DNA from: Alkalihalobacillus pseudalcaliphilus
Lineage (GTDB): Bacteria > Bacillota > Bacilli > Bacillales > Bacillaceae_D
Direction of reading: 5' to 3'
DNA length: 44,491 bases
Assembly (NCBI GenBank): GCA_001038565.1
Contig: LFJO01000006.1
Location: 192,343-236,833, forward strand
Part shown: positions 8,092 through 15,919 of the stretch, one piece after another
Layout: each line of letters opens with the position of its first letter
How positions within the stretch are numbered: position 1 is the first letter of the stretch
The notes under the pieces: generated by a model
What the model was told of the DNA's origin: nothing
The model's input: the letters and a program-made list of their open reading frames with translations, nothing else
Database searches by the model: none
Program-made: the position numbers and the translations under genes

Positions 8092-8461
8092 TGACTACTT
8101 TTCCCCCTTCATGAACTTGTCTGATATAAGGGTTTAATTTTTTCTCCACTTCATCAACAGGCAATCTTTTCTCTTTTGCAATGCCCTCTAATGAATAGCC
8201 TCGCTTATATAAATCAAGCAACTCTCTTTTTAATTTTCTCTCTCGATCATTCCCTAATTGAATCCCAGCGTCCTTGGCAACAATTTCTAAATCTAGTTCT
8301 AAACTACGAATCTCTTTTTGTACATCTTGTACTTCCTGTAGAAAGGAAATCTTTAAATCTTCCATTCTTTCTTCTTCTTGGCTACTATTTCCACTGGCAC
8401 GCATTGAAAACACTAATAATCCAATGGCAATGACTAACAATACAATAATCGTAACGAGCAA
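8081..8461 (-). CDS. Membrane-anchored coiled-coil/HTH protein (SwrB-like)
   Basis: This 126-residue protein has an N-terminal membrane helix (residues 2-19), then a charged coiled-coil (about 30-65). It ends in a small helix-turn-helix-like segment (LYKRGYSLEGIAKEKRLPVDEVEKKL, about 85-112). The architecture resembles DUF6115/SwrB (YlxL), which in B. subtilis supports flagellar assembly. The gene is not in a flagellar operon here, so orthology is uncertain. The start is TTG at 8461, fixed by AAGGAGGG 7-8 nt upstream. It is coupled to the YceG-like gene by an 11-bp overlap. Confidence 0.6.
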   Translation of the reverse strand: MLVTIIVLLVIAIGLLVFSMRASGNSSQEEERMEDLKISFLQEVQDVQKEIRSLELDLEIVAKDAGIQLGNDRERKLKRELLDLYKRGYSLEGIAKEKRLPVDEVEKKLNPYIRQVHEGGKVVNGA

Positions 8462-8563
8462 AGCTAGACCCTCCTTATTTGCATAAAAATTAACATATTC
8501 TCTACTCTACTTATGTAGCAATACTTCAACTACTAACCGTAAAAAGATTGCCTAACCTTCTTT

Positions 8564-8606
8564 ATTATACATGGAAAACTGCGTGATTTCGATTAGAATC
8601 GCGAAA
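8564..8606 (-). promoter_or_regulatory. Candidate promoter with overlapping dyad
   Basis: On the minus strand a perfect TATAAT (8564-8569) lies about 100 nt before the SwrB-like gene. A poor -35 match overlaps an imperfect dyad, TTTCGATT-AG-AATCG(C)GAAA (8587-8606). The dyad position suggests an operator, but no regulator can be named. Confidence 0.4.
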
Positions 8607-8696
8607 ATCCCACAATATTCATGTCCACTCTACAAATCCACAAAAAATTCCAATTTTTTCTCTCTCTTTTAGCCTAAAGAATTATTAGGAAAAAAG

Positions 8697-8737
8697 AAAA
8701 AGCACCAATCACCAACCATGGTCATTAGCGCTTTTTT
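8697..8737 (-). terminator. htpG terminator
   Basis: A long imperfect stem centred on ACCATGGT has AAAAGCGC and GGTGCTTTT outer arms. It is followed on the minus strand by T-rich sequence and sits ten bases past the htpG stop. Confidence 0.85.
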
Positions 8738-8746
8738 CCTAAATCA

Positions 8747-10624
8747 TTACACCATTACTTTACACATGTCATTCGTAAATTGAACGGGATCTTGTAATGG
8801 TAAACCTTCAATTAATAATGCTTGGTTATATAGGAGATTCGTGTATAAACCTAACTTCTCTTTATCACTTGCATAAGAGCTAGCTAACGCTTTAAAAACT
8901 TCGTGCTCTGTGTTAATCTCTAGAACTTTCTCGGCTTTTACATTTTGGTTATCTGGCATCGCCTTAAGGATTTTCTCCATTTCGATGGTCACTTCACCTT
9001 CAGTCGCAAAACATACAGGGTGCGTACGTAATCGTTTAGATGCTCGAACATCCTTCACTTTGCCTTCAAGCACTTTTTTCATTTCTGCAAAAAGGTCTTG
9101 ATGCTCTTCATTTTTCTTACTCTCTTCTTCTTTTGACTGTTCAGAATCAAGCCCTAAATCACCACTTGAAACCGACTTAAATTCTTTCTCTTGGTAATTC
9201 ATCAGCATCTTAATCGCAAACTCATCTACATCATCAGTAAAGTATAAAATTTCAAAGCCTTTATCTGAAACGAGCTCTGTTTGCGGCATTTTATCAATAC
9301 GATCAATGGAGTCACCAGACGCATAATAAATATATGTTTGTTCCTCTGGCATTCTTTCGACATACTCAGCAAGCGTTACTAATTTCTTCTCTTTTGAAGA
9401 ATAGAACATGACTAAATCTTTTAAATCGTCTTTGTTAGCACCGTAATCATTATACATTCCAAACTTTAATTGACGACCGAAAGCTTCATAAAATTTTTCA
9501 TATTTTTCTCTTTCGTTCTTCAGTAAACCTTGAAGCTGACTTTTGATTTTGTTCTTTATATTTTTAGCAATCATCTTTAACTGACGATCGTGCTGTAAGA
9601 TTTCACGGGAAATATTTAGGGATAGATCCTCTGAATCCACCATTCCTTTAACAAAACTAAAATAGTCTGGCAGTAAATCCGCACACTTATTCATAATCAG
9701 TACACCATTTGAGTATAACTCTAGTCCCTTTTCATACTCTTTCGTATAATAATCGAAAGGCATCGATTCAGGGATAAATAAAATGGATTGATAACGAATC
9801 GCACCGTCTACACTAATATGTAAATGTGACAATGGTTTATCGAAACCATAATGCTTTTCTTGATAGAAGTTTTCATAGTCCTCGTCTTGAAGTTCGCTTT
9901 TATTCTTACGCCAAATAGGAACAAGACTATTAATCGTTTTCTCTTCTGAAAACTCTTCCCATTCGTCCTCTGTTCCTTCTTTTAGATTACGATTGGTTAC
10001 GTCCATTTTAATTGGGTAACGAATGAAGTCCGAATACTTCTTCACGATCGCTTGAATACGATACTCCTCTAAGTATTCATCATAGCTTTCTTCTTCTGTA
10101 TTCTCTTTTATTTTTAACTCAATGGTAGTTCCCACAGAATCTTTGGACACTAATTCAATGGTATACCCATCAAGTCCATCCGACTTCCAAACATAGGCAT
10201 CTTCAGAATCCAAAGCTCGACTTGTCACGGTTACATCTTCAGCAACCATAAAGGCCGAGTAGAAACCAACACCAAATTGACCAATGATGTCATGACCATC
10301 TTTTAATTCATTTTCTGACTTAAATGCTAAAGAACCACTTTTAGCAATTGTCCCTAAATTCTCCTCTAACTCCTCTTTGGTCATCCCAATTCCTGTATCG
10401 GTAATCGTAAGAAGTCGTTCATCTTTATTCATATCAATTTTAATAAAATAATCTTCACTATTAAATGTAATGTTGTCGTCTGTTAATGCTCGATAATAGA
10501 TCTTATCAATTGCATCACTTGAGTTGGAAATAAGCTCTCTTAAAAAGATCTCCTTTTGTGTATAGATCGAATTAATCATCATTTCGAGCAATCGTTTTGA
10601 TTCAGCTTTAAATTCCTTCTTCAA
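8747..10624 (-). CDS. htpG: HtpG, Hsp90-family chaperone
   Basis: This 625-residue, full-length HtpG is a cytosolic ATP-dependent dimeric chaperone. The N-terminal GHKL ATPase domain shows the [12 protein letters not shown] motif (residues ~30-41), the DTGIGMT loop (~76-82) and the [11 protein letters not shown] lid motif (~115). The middle and C-terminal dimerisation domains follow. The C-terminus lacks the MEEVD tail, as in other bacterial forms. The start is TTG at 10624 with AAAGGGG upstream; no in-frame ATG is available nearby. A perfect CIRCE lies 26 nt before the start, so HrcA repression is expected. In B. subtilis htpG is not a CIRCE gene. It is monocistronic. Confidence 0.98.
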   Translation of the reverse strand: MKKEFKAESKRLLEMMINSIYTQKEIFLRELISNSSDAIDKIYYRALTDDNITFNSEDYFIKIDMNKDERLLTITDTGIGMTKEELEENLGTIAKSGSLAFKSENELKDGHDIIGQFGVGFYSAFMVAEDVTVTSRALDSEDAYVWKSDGLDGYTIELVSKDSVGTTIELKIKENTEEESYDEYLEEYRIQAIVKKYSDFIRYPIKMDVTNRNLKEGTEDEWEEFSEEKTINSLVPIWRKNKSELQDEDYENFYQEKHYGFDKPLSHLHISVDGAIRYQSILFIPESMPFDYYTKEYEKGLELYSNGVLIMNKCADLLPDYFSFVKGMVDSEDLSLNISREILQHDRQLKMIAKNIKNKIKSQLQGLLKNEREKYEKFYEAFGRQLKFGMYNDYGANKDDLKDLVMFYSSKEKKLVTLAEYVERMPEEQTYIYYASGDSIDRIDKMPQTELVSDKGFEILYFTDDVDEFAIKMLMNYQEKEFKSVSSGDLGLDSEQSKEEESKKNEEHQDLFAEMKKVLEGKVKDVRASKRLRTHPVCFATEGEVTIEMEKILKAMPDNQNVKAEKVLEINTEHEVFKALASSYASDKEKLGLYTNLLYNQALLIEGLPLQDPVQFTNDMCKVMV

Positions 10625-10649
10625 TGATAAACGCCCCTTTCAAATCTAA

Positions 10650-10676
10650 TTAGCACTCTCATTATCTGAGTGCTAA
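10650..10676 (-). promoter_or_regulatory. CIRCE operator (HrcA binding site) of htpG
   Basis: A perfect inverted repeat TTAGCACTC-N9-GAGTGCTAA matches the CIRCE consensus at every arm position. It lies between the htpG promoter and the start codon, where HrcA would block transcription under non-stress conditions. Confidence 0.97.
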
Positions 10677-10686
10677 ATCTATCATT

Positions 10687-10716
10687 TTTTTACCATAAAA
10701 GAAGGGGACATGTCAA
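10687..10716 (-). promoter_or_regulatory. SigA-type promoter of htpG
   Basis: On the minus strand a consensus -35 TTGACA (10711-10716) is followed after 18 bp by TAAAAA (10687-10692), just upstream of CIRCE. This is the usual arrangement for HrcA-controlled vegetative promoters. Confidence 0.7.
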
Positions 10717-10730
10717 TGAATTACCGATAA

Positions 10731-10800
10731 AAAAAAGCTTCTTTATAAAATCAGACAGGTGATATGTCCGTTCTGTAAAGAAGCTTTTTATCATTCTTGT
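10731..10800 (-). terminator. Terminator of the rhamnose operon
   Basis: AAAAAGCTTCTTTA pairs with TAAAGAAGCTTTTT around a 35-nt centre. On the minus strand the right-hand arm comes first and a T-run follows the stem. It ends the operon whose last gene is the solute-binding protein. Confidence 0.9.
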
Positions 10801-10805
10801 ATAAT

Positions 10806-11858
10806 TTAATAAACTTCCTTCCACTCATCAATATTATCAGCATCAAAACGGTAAGGATCACCTAACAAAATTTGAGTACCTTCACCATCTTCAACGATTT
10901 CCAAATTTCCTAAATCTCCAGCATCAAAGCTATCGCCCACTTCACCTGTTATTTCGCCTTCAACTAGAGCTTTAGCGGTTAATCCAGCTGCATAACCGAC
11001 ATCAATCGGATTCCAAAGAAACATCGCTGGTGACACTCCGTTTTGGATATATGTGGCCATTTCACTTGGTAAGCCTAAACCGGTTAACGCAATCTCACCA
11101 CTTAGACCTCTATCAGATAAAACTTTACCTGCTGCTGCAATCCCAACAGTCGTTGGCGAAACAATACCTTTTAAATTCGGGAATTGTAATAACAAGGCTT
11201 CCGTTTCTGAAGTACTCTTATCTCTTAAGTCATCACCATAAACTACACTAACTAGGTCAATGTTCGAATATTGCTCTTCTTCTAAAGTCTCTTGCATATA
11301 TTCAATCCAAATATTCTGATTGGCTGCTTGTGACGTTGCACTTAAAATCGCAAACTCTCCTTCATTGTCCATCATTTCAGCAATCGCATCTACAAGTGTA
11401 CGACCAATACTTTCAGGGTTTGCTTGATTGACATGAACCATTCGACTGTTAGCGTTTACAGCAGAATCCATAGATAAAACCTTAATCCCCGCATCCATCG
11501 CTTTTTTCAATACTGGTTCCAAAGCGTCTTCATCATTCCCAGCAATCGTAATCGAATCTACTTGCTGTGTAATTAACTGTTCAATGATTTGGATTTGCCC
11601 TTCTGCAGTTGGCTGATCTGGCGAACGCAAAATTACTTCATGCCCTTCAATATTTAATGCACTTTCAAAGCCCTCCATCATTTTTTCTCCGTAAGGGTTA
11701 CCAGTATTCTTAAAGATCATGGCATGTGTCTTTGTTCCATCACCATTATCTCCAGAACCTTCTCCTCCATTAGACTGGCCTGTCTCATCTGAACCACAAG
11801 CTGCTAATAATGTTAGTGCTAAACCCACAGTGACAAGTGACTTAAGTAATTTTTTCAT
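10806..11858 (-). CDS. rhaS: Rhamnose ABC importer, substrate-binding lipoprotein
   Basis: This 350-residue lipoprotein has a signal peptide with lipobox LLAACGS (Cys ~21). A Gly/Asp/Glu-rich linker (about 23-43) leads to a periplasmic-binding-protein type I fold (Peripla_BP_4). It binds a sugar outside the cell and hands it to the RhaP/RhaQ channel. Rhamnose specificity is inferred from the operon, because AI-2 and ribose binders look similar. The ATG has AAGGGGAG 8 nt upstream. It is the last gene of the operon and is separated from rhaQ by 62 bp holding a small hairpin, which may help raise its transcript level relative to the permeases. Confidence 0.88.
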   Translation of the reverse strand: MKKLLKSLVTVGLALTLLAACGSDETGQSNGGEGSGDNGDGTKTHAMIFKNTGNPYGEKMMEGFESALNIEGHEVILRSPDQPTAEGQIQIIEQLITQQVDSITIAGNDEDALEPVLKKAMDAGIKVLSMDSAVNANSRMVHVNQANPESIGRTLVDAIAEMMDNEGEFAILSATSQAANQNIWIEYMQETLEEEQYSNIDLVSVVYGDDLRDKSTSETEALLLQFPNLKGIVSPTTVGIAAAGKVLSDRGLSGEIALTGLGLPSEMATYIQNGVSPAMFLWNPIDVGYAAGLTAKALVEGEITGEVGDSFDAGDLGNLEIVEDGEGTQILLGDPYRFDADNIDEWKEVY

Positions 11859-11891
11859 GCTTTTACTCCCCTTTATCTTTTATTTGAACAG

Positions 11892-11913
11892 AGGCATCCA
11901 TGATAGAATGCCT
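11892..11913 (-). other. Intercistronic hairpin between rhaQ and rhaS
   Basis: The arms AGGCAT (11892-11897) and ATGCCT (11908-11913) lie between the permease stop and the binding-protein ribosome binding site. There is no T-run, so an mRNA-stability element is more likely than a terminator (inference). Confidence 0.45.
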
Positions 11914-11920
11914 ATGTAGT

Positions 11921-12970
11921 TCATTCCTTTACTTGTTGAGACTCTTTATTCTTCTTAAAACGGTTAGCCAGTTGATATAGGTTTGTTTTTGGTATCGCAA
12001 CAGCAATAATTAACAACGCACCAATAATAATTAACATCGTTTGTGAGGAGATATTGATAAGGCCTAGCCCGTATTGCAAATAGCCAATAATAAATACCGC
12101 AATAATTGCCCCAATCATTCGACCCTTTCCTCCTGCTGTACTTATCCCACCTAATGCAACCATCGTAATTACATCTAATTCATACATCATCGCTACATTG
12201 GGTCTCGTGCTCCCCATCCTTGATGCAAGAAATATCGCCGTTACAGCCGCCATTAACCCTGCTAATGTGAAAACAATTACTTTTACTTTATCGACCTGAA
12301 CACCTGAGAAACGGCTTGCTTTAGGGTTATTTCCAATCGCGTATACATGCCGTCCAAATGTGGTCTTATGCAATAACAATGTAAATAAAACAGCCAACAC
12401 AATAAATGCAATTAAAATGAAAGGAACCCCACCAATATTTCCCCAGCCAAAAAAACTAAACCATTCTGGAAAACTACCAGAAGCTTGATCCTCCAAGAAT
12501 ACATAAGCAATTCCACGATATAGAATCATTGTTCCTAATGTGACAATGACCGCTGATAATTCTTTAAACTTAACTATCAATAATCCATTTAAAAGACCAC
12601 ATAATCCGCCGACAATCAAACATATAACAATCGCCATTTCCATCGGCACACCTAAATTATTATAAAGCGTTGCCATGACTACAGATGATAAGGCAACTGT
12701 TGACCCTACAGATATATCAATATCTCTTAAAATCATAATCATGACCATCGGGAAAACGATAAAGGCCTTATCAAGAAATACACTCGTTGCGCTGATTAGC
12801 CCACTACCACTTAGAAAATAAGGTGATAGATTCGTATTAATAATAAGAACTAATATAAATACGAGGATTAGAACCCATTCCCACTGAAAGAAAAATCGTT
12901 TAAGTGAAAACTCTTGTTTATTTTTTAAAGTTCGACGTACATATTCGGTATGATTAGTCATACTTTCCAC
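11921..12970 (-). CDS. rhaQ: Rhamnose ABC importer, permease 2
   Basis: This 349-residue BPD_transp_2-family permease has about eight to ten membrane helices. It carries the conserved loop with IGNNPKASRFSGV (about residues 215-227) and the MVALGGISTAGGKGR stretch (~268-282), typical of ribose/rhamnose-type permeases. GTG at 12970 lies 2 bp after the rhaP stop and has GAGGAGG 8 nt upstream; that site lies inside the end of rhaP, so translation is coupled. It would form a heterodimeric channel with RhaP, powered by the double-cassette ATPase. Confidence 0.9.
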   Translation of the reverse strand: MESMTNHTEYVRRTLKNKQEFSLKRFFFQWEWVLILVFILVLIINTNLSPYFLSGSGLISATSVFLDKAFIVFPMVMIMILRDIDISVGSTVALSSVVMATLYNNLGVPMEMAIVICLIVGGLCGLLNGLLIVKFKELSAVIVTLGTMILYRGIAYVFLEDQASGSFPEWFSFFGWGNIGGVPFILIAFIVLAVLFTLLLHKTTFGRHVYAIGNNPKASRFSGVQVDKVKVIVFTLAGLMAAVTAIFLASRMGSTRPNVAMMYELDVITMVALGGISTAGGKGRMIGAIIAVFIIGYLQYGLGLINISSQTMLIIIGALLIIAVAIPKTNLYQLANRFKKNKESQQVKE

Positions 12971-12972
12971 CT

Positions 12973-14016
12973 TTAAATCCTCCTCTTCAGTAGGTTATTT
13001 CGTTCGACACCACGCTTGACCAGAGCGTTTATCAATACAGCTCCAATAATAATAGAGCCTTGAATAGCCATTTGCCAAAAAGGTGACACTCCTATGAGTG
13101 GTAAGGCATTATTTAGAATCCCTAGTAAAGCAGCACCTAAAATGACGCCAAGTACCTTACCAGAACCACCGGCTATACTAACACCACCGAGAATACATGC
13201 TGCAATAACTGTTAACTCATAACCAGATGCGGTATCACCTTGTGCTGATGCAAATTTTGATACCCACAAAACACCTGATAAGCCTGCAAGGCCACCCATG
13301 ATGGAATAAACGATAAATAAAATTTTTGTCTCGTTAATACCACTCACTTTAACTGATTCTGGATTACTCCCAACTGCATATATTTGTCTACCCGTCATCG
13401 TATGATTAATAAAGTAGTAACCGATTATATAAATGACAATGGCAATAAAGACGAGCGTATTGATACCTAAAATTGTACTTGTTGCGATACCAACAAAGCT
13501 TTCTGGCATTTGATAGGCGCTTACCCATTGGCCATCACTCACCGTATACGTTAGACCACGATATATATTCATCATTGCTAATGTTGCAATAATTGGTAAA
13601 ATACCTATCTTAGATACTAAAAAACCAATGACAAGCCCACAAGCTATTCCAATCGCAATTCCTAATAAGATTGCAAATAATGGATGCAATGTTGGATAGG
13701 CACTCACGGTTTGAGCGACAATCATTCCTGACAATGCTAAAGTTGCACCAATCGATAAATCAATACCTCTTGTAATGAGAACGAGCATCATCCCTAACGC
13801 CAATAAACTAAGTATAGCCGTATTCGTAATTAAATCGGTTACATTTCCAACCGTTAAAAAACTTGGATTACGCATTTGAATAAAAATACATAACAAAATG
13901 ATAAATACGAGTAACCCTAATTCTCGAAACTTTGAAATGCCAACTAGTATGGATACCTTCTTTTCATCGGTTACTTCCTGTGAATCTCCCATACTGATTT
14001 GTGCCAAATACCTCAC
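12973..14016 (-). CDS. rhaP: Rhamnose ABC importer, permease 1
   Basis: This 347-residue BPD_transp_2-family permease is a paralog of its neighbour. It has a similar conserved loop (VGSNPESVKVSGI) and ILGGVSIAGGSGK near the C-terminal third. The start is uncertain. GTG at 14016 lies inside the purine-rich AGAGGTGAGG. A TTG at 14007 sits only 3-4 nt after that run, and an ATG at 13992 is about 18 nt after it. Seventeen base pairs separate it from the ATPase gene. Confidence 0.9.
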   Translation of the reverse strand: MRYLAQISMGDSQEVTDEKKVSILVGISKFRELGLLVFIILLCIFIQMRNPSFLTVGNVTDLITNTAILSLLALGMMLVLITRGIDLSIGATLALSGMIVAQTVSAYPTLHPLFAILLGIAIGIACGLVIGFLVSKIGILPIIATLAMMNIYRGLTYTVSDGQWVSAYQMPESFVGIATSTILGINTLVFIAIVIYIIGYYFINHTMTGRQIYAVGSNPESVKVSGINETKILFIVYSIMGGLAGLSGVLWVSKFASAQGDTASGYELTVIAACILGGVSIAGGSGKVLGVILGAALLGILNNALPLIGVSPFWQMAIQGSIIIGAVLINALVKRGVERNNLLKRRI

Positions 14017-14033
14017 CTCTTTTCTGCACGTTC

Positions 14034-15545
14034 TTAAACAGAGCTTTGTTTTTTCGTTTCTGTCATTGCCGCTTCTAAAATCAATTCTTGCGTAGCCTCT
14101 TCTTTTGTAACTATTTTCTTAATACGACCTGATTTCATGACAACAATCCGATCACTCATACCAAGAACTTCAGGCATTTCCGAGGACACCATAATAATGC
14201 CATATCCTTGAGCTGCTAGATCATTGATAATTTCATAGATAGCTGATTTAGCCCCTACGTCTACACCTTTAGTTGGTTCATCTAAAATAATAATATCTAG
14301 CTCTTTTGTTAATAACTTAGCCACCGCAACCTTTTGCTGATTTCCACCTGATAAGGAACTAACTAAATCAAAAATACCATTGGCTTTTACATGGACTTTT
14401 TCTCCAAGCTCTTTCGCCAATTTATTTTCATTCTTTTCTCGAAGCCAGCCCTTTTTTGATAAACTACTTAATGCCGGTAATGTAATGTTTTTACCAATTC
14501 CCCATTGTAAAACCAGTCCCTGATCTTGACGGTCCTCCGGTAAATAACCGATGCCCAATTTCATCGCAACTCTCGGACTTTTAATCTTGACCTTTTTTCC
14601 TTTTAGAATCATTTGACCTTTTTCATAAGGAGTTAGTCCAAATAGTGCTTGGCAAACCTCTGTTCTTCCAGCACCTACTAATCCAGTTAATCCTAAAATT
14701 TCACCTTTGTGTAATGAAAAAGAAATATCAGCAAAATGGCCGACTTTACTTAATCCGTTGACCTCTAAAATCTTCTCTCCAATTTGCCCCTTCTTCTCTG
14801 GGAATACTTGTGTGATTTCGCGTCCAACCATAGCCACAATTAAATGTTCATTAGATATCTCATCTATTGCCCAGGAACCAATATATTTAGCATCACGTAA
14901 AACAGTTACTTGAGAAGCCAATCGATACATATCCTCAAAGCGATGAGAAATGAAAATAATAGATGCCCCTTGGTCTCGCAAACTTTCAGCAATCTTATAT
15001 AACTCTTCACTTTCCCTTGACGTTAATGCTGCTGTCGGTTCATCCATAATGATTATTTTGGCATTGGTTGAAATCGCTTTGGCAATTTCGACAATTTGTT
15101 GTTGGGCAACACTTAATGTTCCCATCTCCGTCTTAGGGTCAATCGTTGACCCTAATGAGCGTAATATATCTTTTGCTTCTTTATGCATCTGTTTCCAAAG
15201 GAGCCTTCTTGTCCCTTTTTGTACCTTCTCATGCCCCATAAAGATATTTTCCGTTACAGTTAAATCTGGATAATTAGTCACATGCTGATATATAGCTGCA
15301 ATACCTAAAGCTTGAGCTTCCTTTGGGTTTTTTAGTTCTACCTTTTTACCACGTACGAACATATCACCTTTATTCGGTTGATGGACGCCTGTTATTACTT
15401 TAATAAACGTTGATTTCCCTGCTCCATTTTCACCCATTAACGCATGAATTTCACCTGGTTTCAGTTGGAAATGAACATCATCCAGTGCTTTTACACCAGG
15501 AAACTCTTTAGTTATATTCCTAAGTTCTAACACATAATCAGACAT
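14034..15545 (-). CDS. rhaT: Rhamnose ABC importer, double ATP-binding subunit
   Basis: This 503-residue cytoplasmic ATPase consists of two fused ABC cassettes, as in carbohydrate uptake transporter family 2. Cassette 1 has Walker A GENGAGKS (38-45), signature LSVAQQQ (~143) and Walker B IIIMDEPTAAL. Cassette 2 has a degenerate Walker A (LTGLVGAGRTE, ~286), signature LSGGNQQKV (~395) and IIILDEPTKGVDVG. The degenerate second nucleotide site is normal in this family. ATG at 15545. The rha assignment rests on flanking rhaM, rhaP and rhaQ. This symbol follows the rhizobial ABC system, not the E. coli RhaT symporter. Confidence 0.9.
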   Translation of the reverse strand: MSDYVLELRNITKEFPGVKALDDVHFQLKPGEIHALMGENGAGKSTFIKVITGVHQPNKGDMFVRGKKVELKNPKEAQALGIAAIYQHVTNYPDLTVTENIFMGHEKVQKGTRRLLWKQMHKEAKDILRSLGSTIDPKTEMGTLSVAQQQIVEIAKAISTNAKIIIMDEPTAALTSRESEELYKIAESLRDQGASIIFISHRFEDMYRLASQVTVLRDAKYIGSWAIDEISNEHLIVAMVGREITQVFPEKKGQIGEKILEVNGLSKVGHFADISFSLHKGEILGLTGLVGAGRTEVCQALFGLTPYEKGQMILKGKKVKIKSPRVAMKLGIGYLPEDRQDQGLVLQWGIGKNITLPALSSLSKKGWLREKNENKLAKELGEKVHVKANGIFDLVSSLSGGNQQKVAVAKLLTKELDIIILDEPTKGVDVGAKSAIYEIINDLAAQGYGIIMVSSEMPEVLGMSDRIVVMKSGRIKKIVTKEEATQELILEAAMTETKKQSSV

Positions 15546-15568
15546 TCCCTCACTCCTTTGAACATAAC

Positions 15569-15883
15569 TTATTCCAAATAAAAGACCTCTGACATTTCTA
15601 TAGAGACTGGACTTCTATCGGCATTTGTTTCCATCAACGGTTCCATATAAGTCCACCATTTTTGGCAAATGTCTGTTTGAGCCACCTGTTCATAGAGCTG
15701 TTCATCTTTTACCCATAGATAAGCGAATAATTGGCCCGTCTCTTTTAGTAAAAAAATAGAATAGTGGCTTACACCATAATCTTTCAATGTCTGTTTCATT
15801 TCTGGCCATAATTCATGATGTCTTCTCTCGTACTCTTCATAAAATTCTTTATGAACCTTCATCACAGATGCCAACCTTTTCAC
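15569..15883 (-). CDS. rhaM: L-rhamnose mutarotase
   Basis: This 104-residue RhaM interconverts alpha- and beta-L-rhamnopyranose so that the isomerase receives its preferred anomer. Family features are the VHKEFYEEYERRHHELWPEM segment near residues 9-28, including the conserved His, and the C-terminal WWTYMEPLME. GTG at 15883 has AAGGGAG upstream; a nearby ATG at 15890 is out of frame. It lies between the aldolase and importer genes, which fixes the substrate as rhamnose rather than fucose. Confidence 0.95.
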   Translation of the reverse strand: MKRLASVMKVHKEFYEEYERRHHELWPEMKQTLKDYGVSHYSIFLLKETGQLFAYLWVKDEQLYEQVAQTDICQKWWTYMEPLMETNADRSPVSIEMSEVFYLE

Positions 15884-15919
15884 TGGTCATACTCCCTTCA
15901 CTTAGATTGTCCCACCGTC

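Noticed and set aside
8741-10624. HtpG start at an upstream ATG
   Set aside because: No in-frame ATG exists before the TTG at 10624; the TTG has a suitable AAAGGGG upstream.
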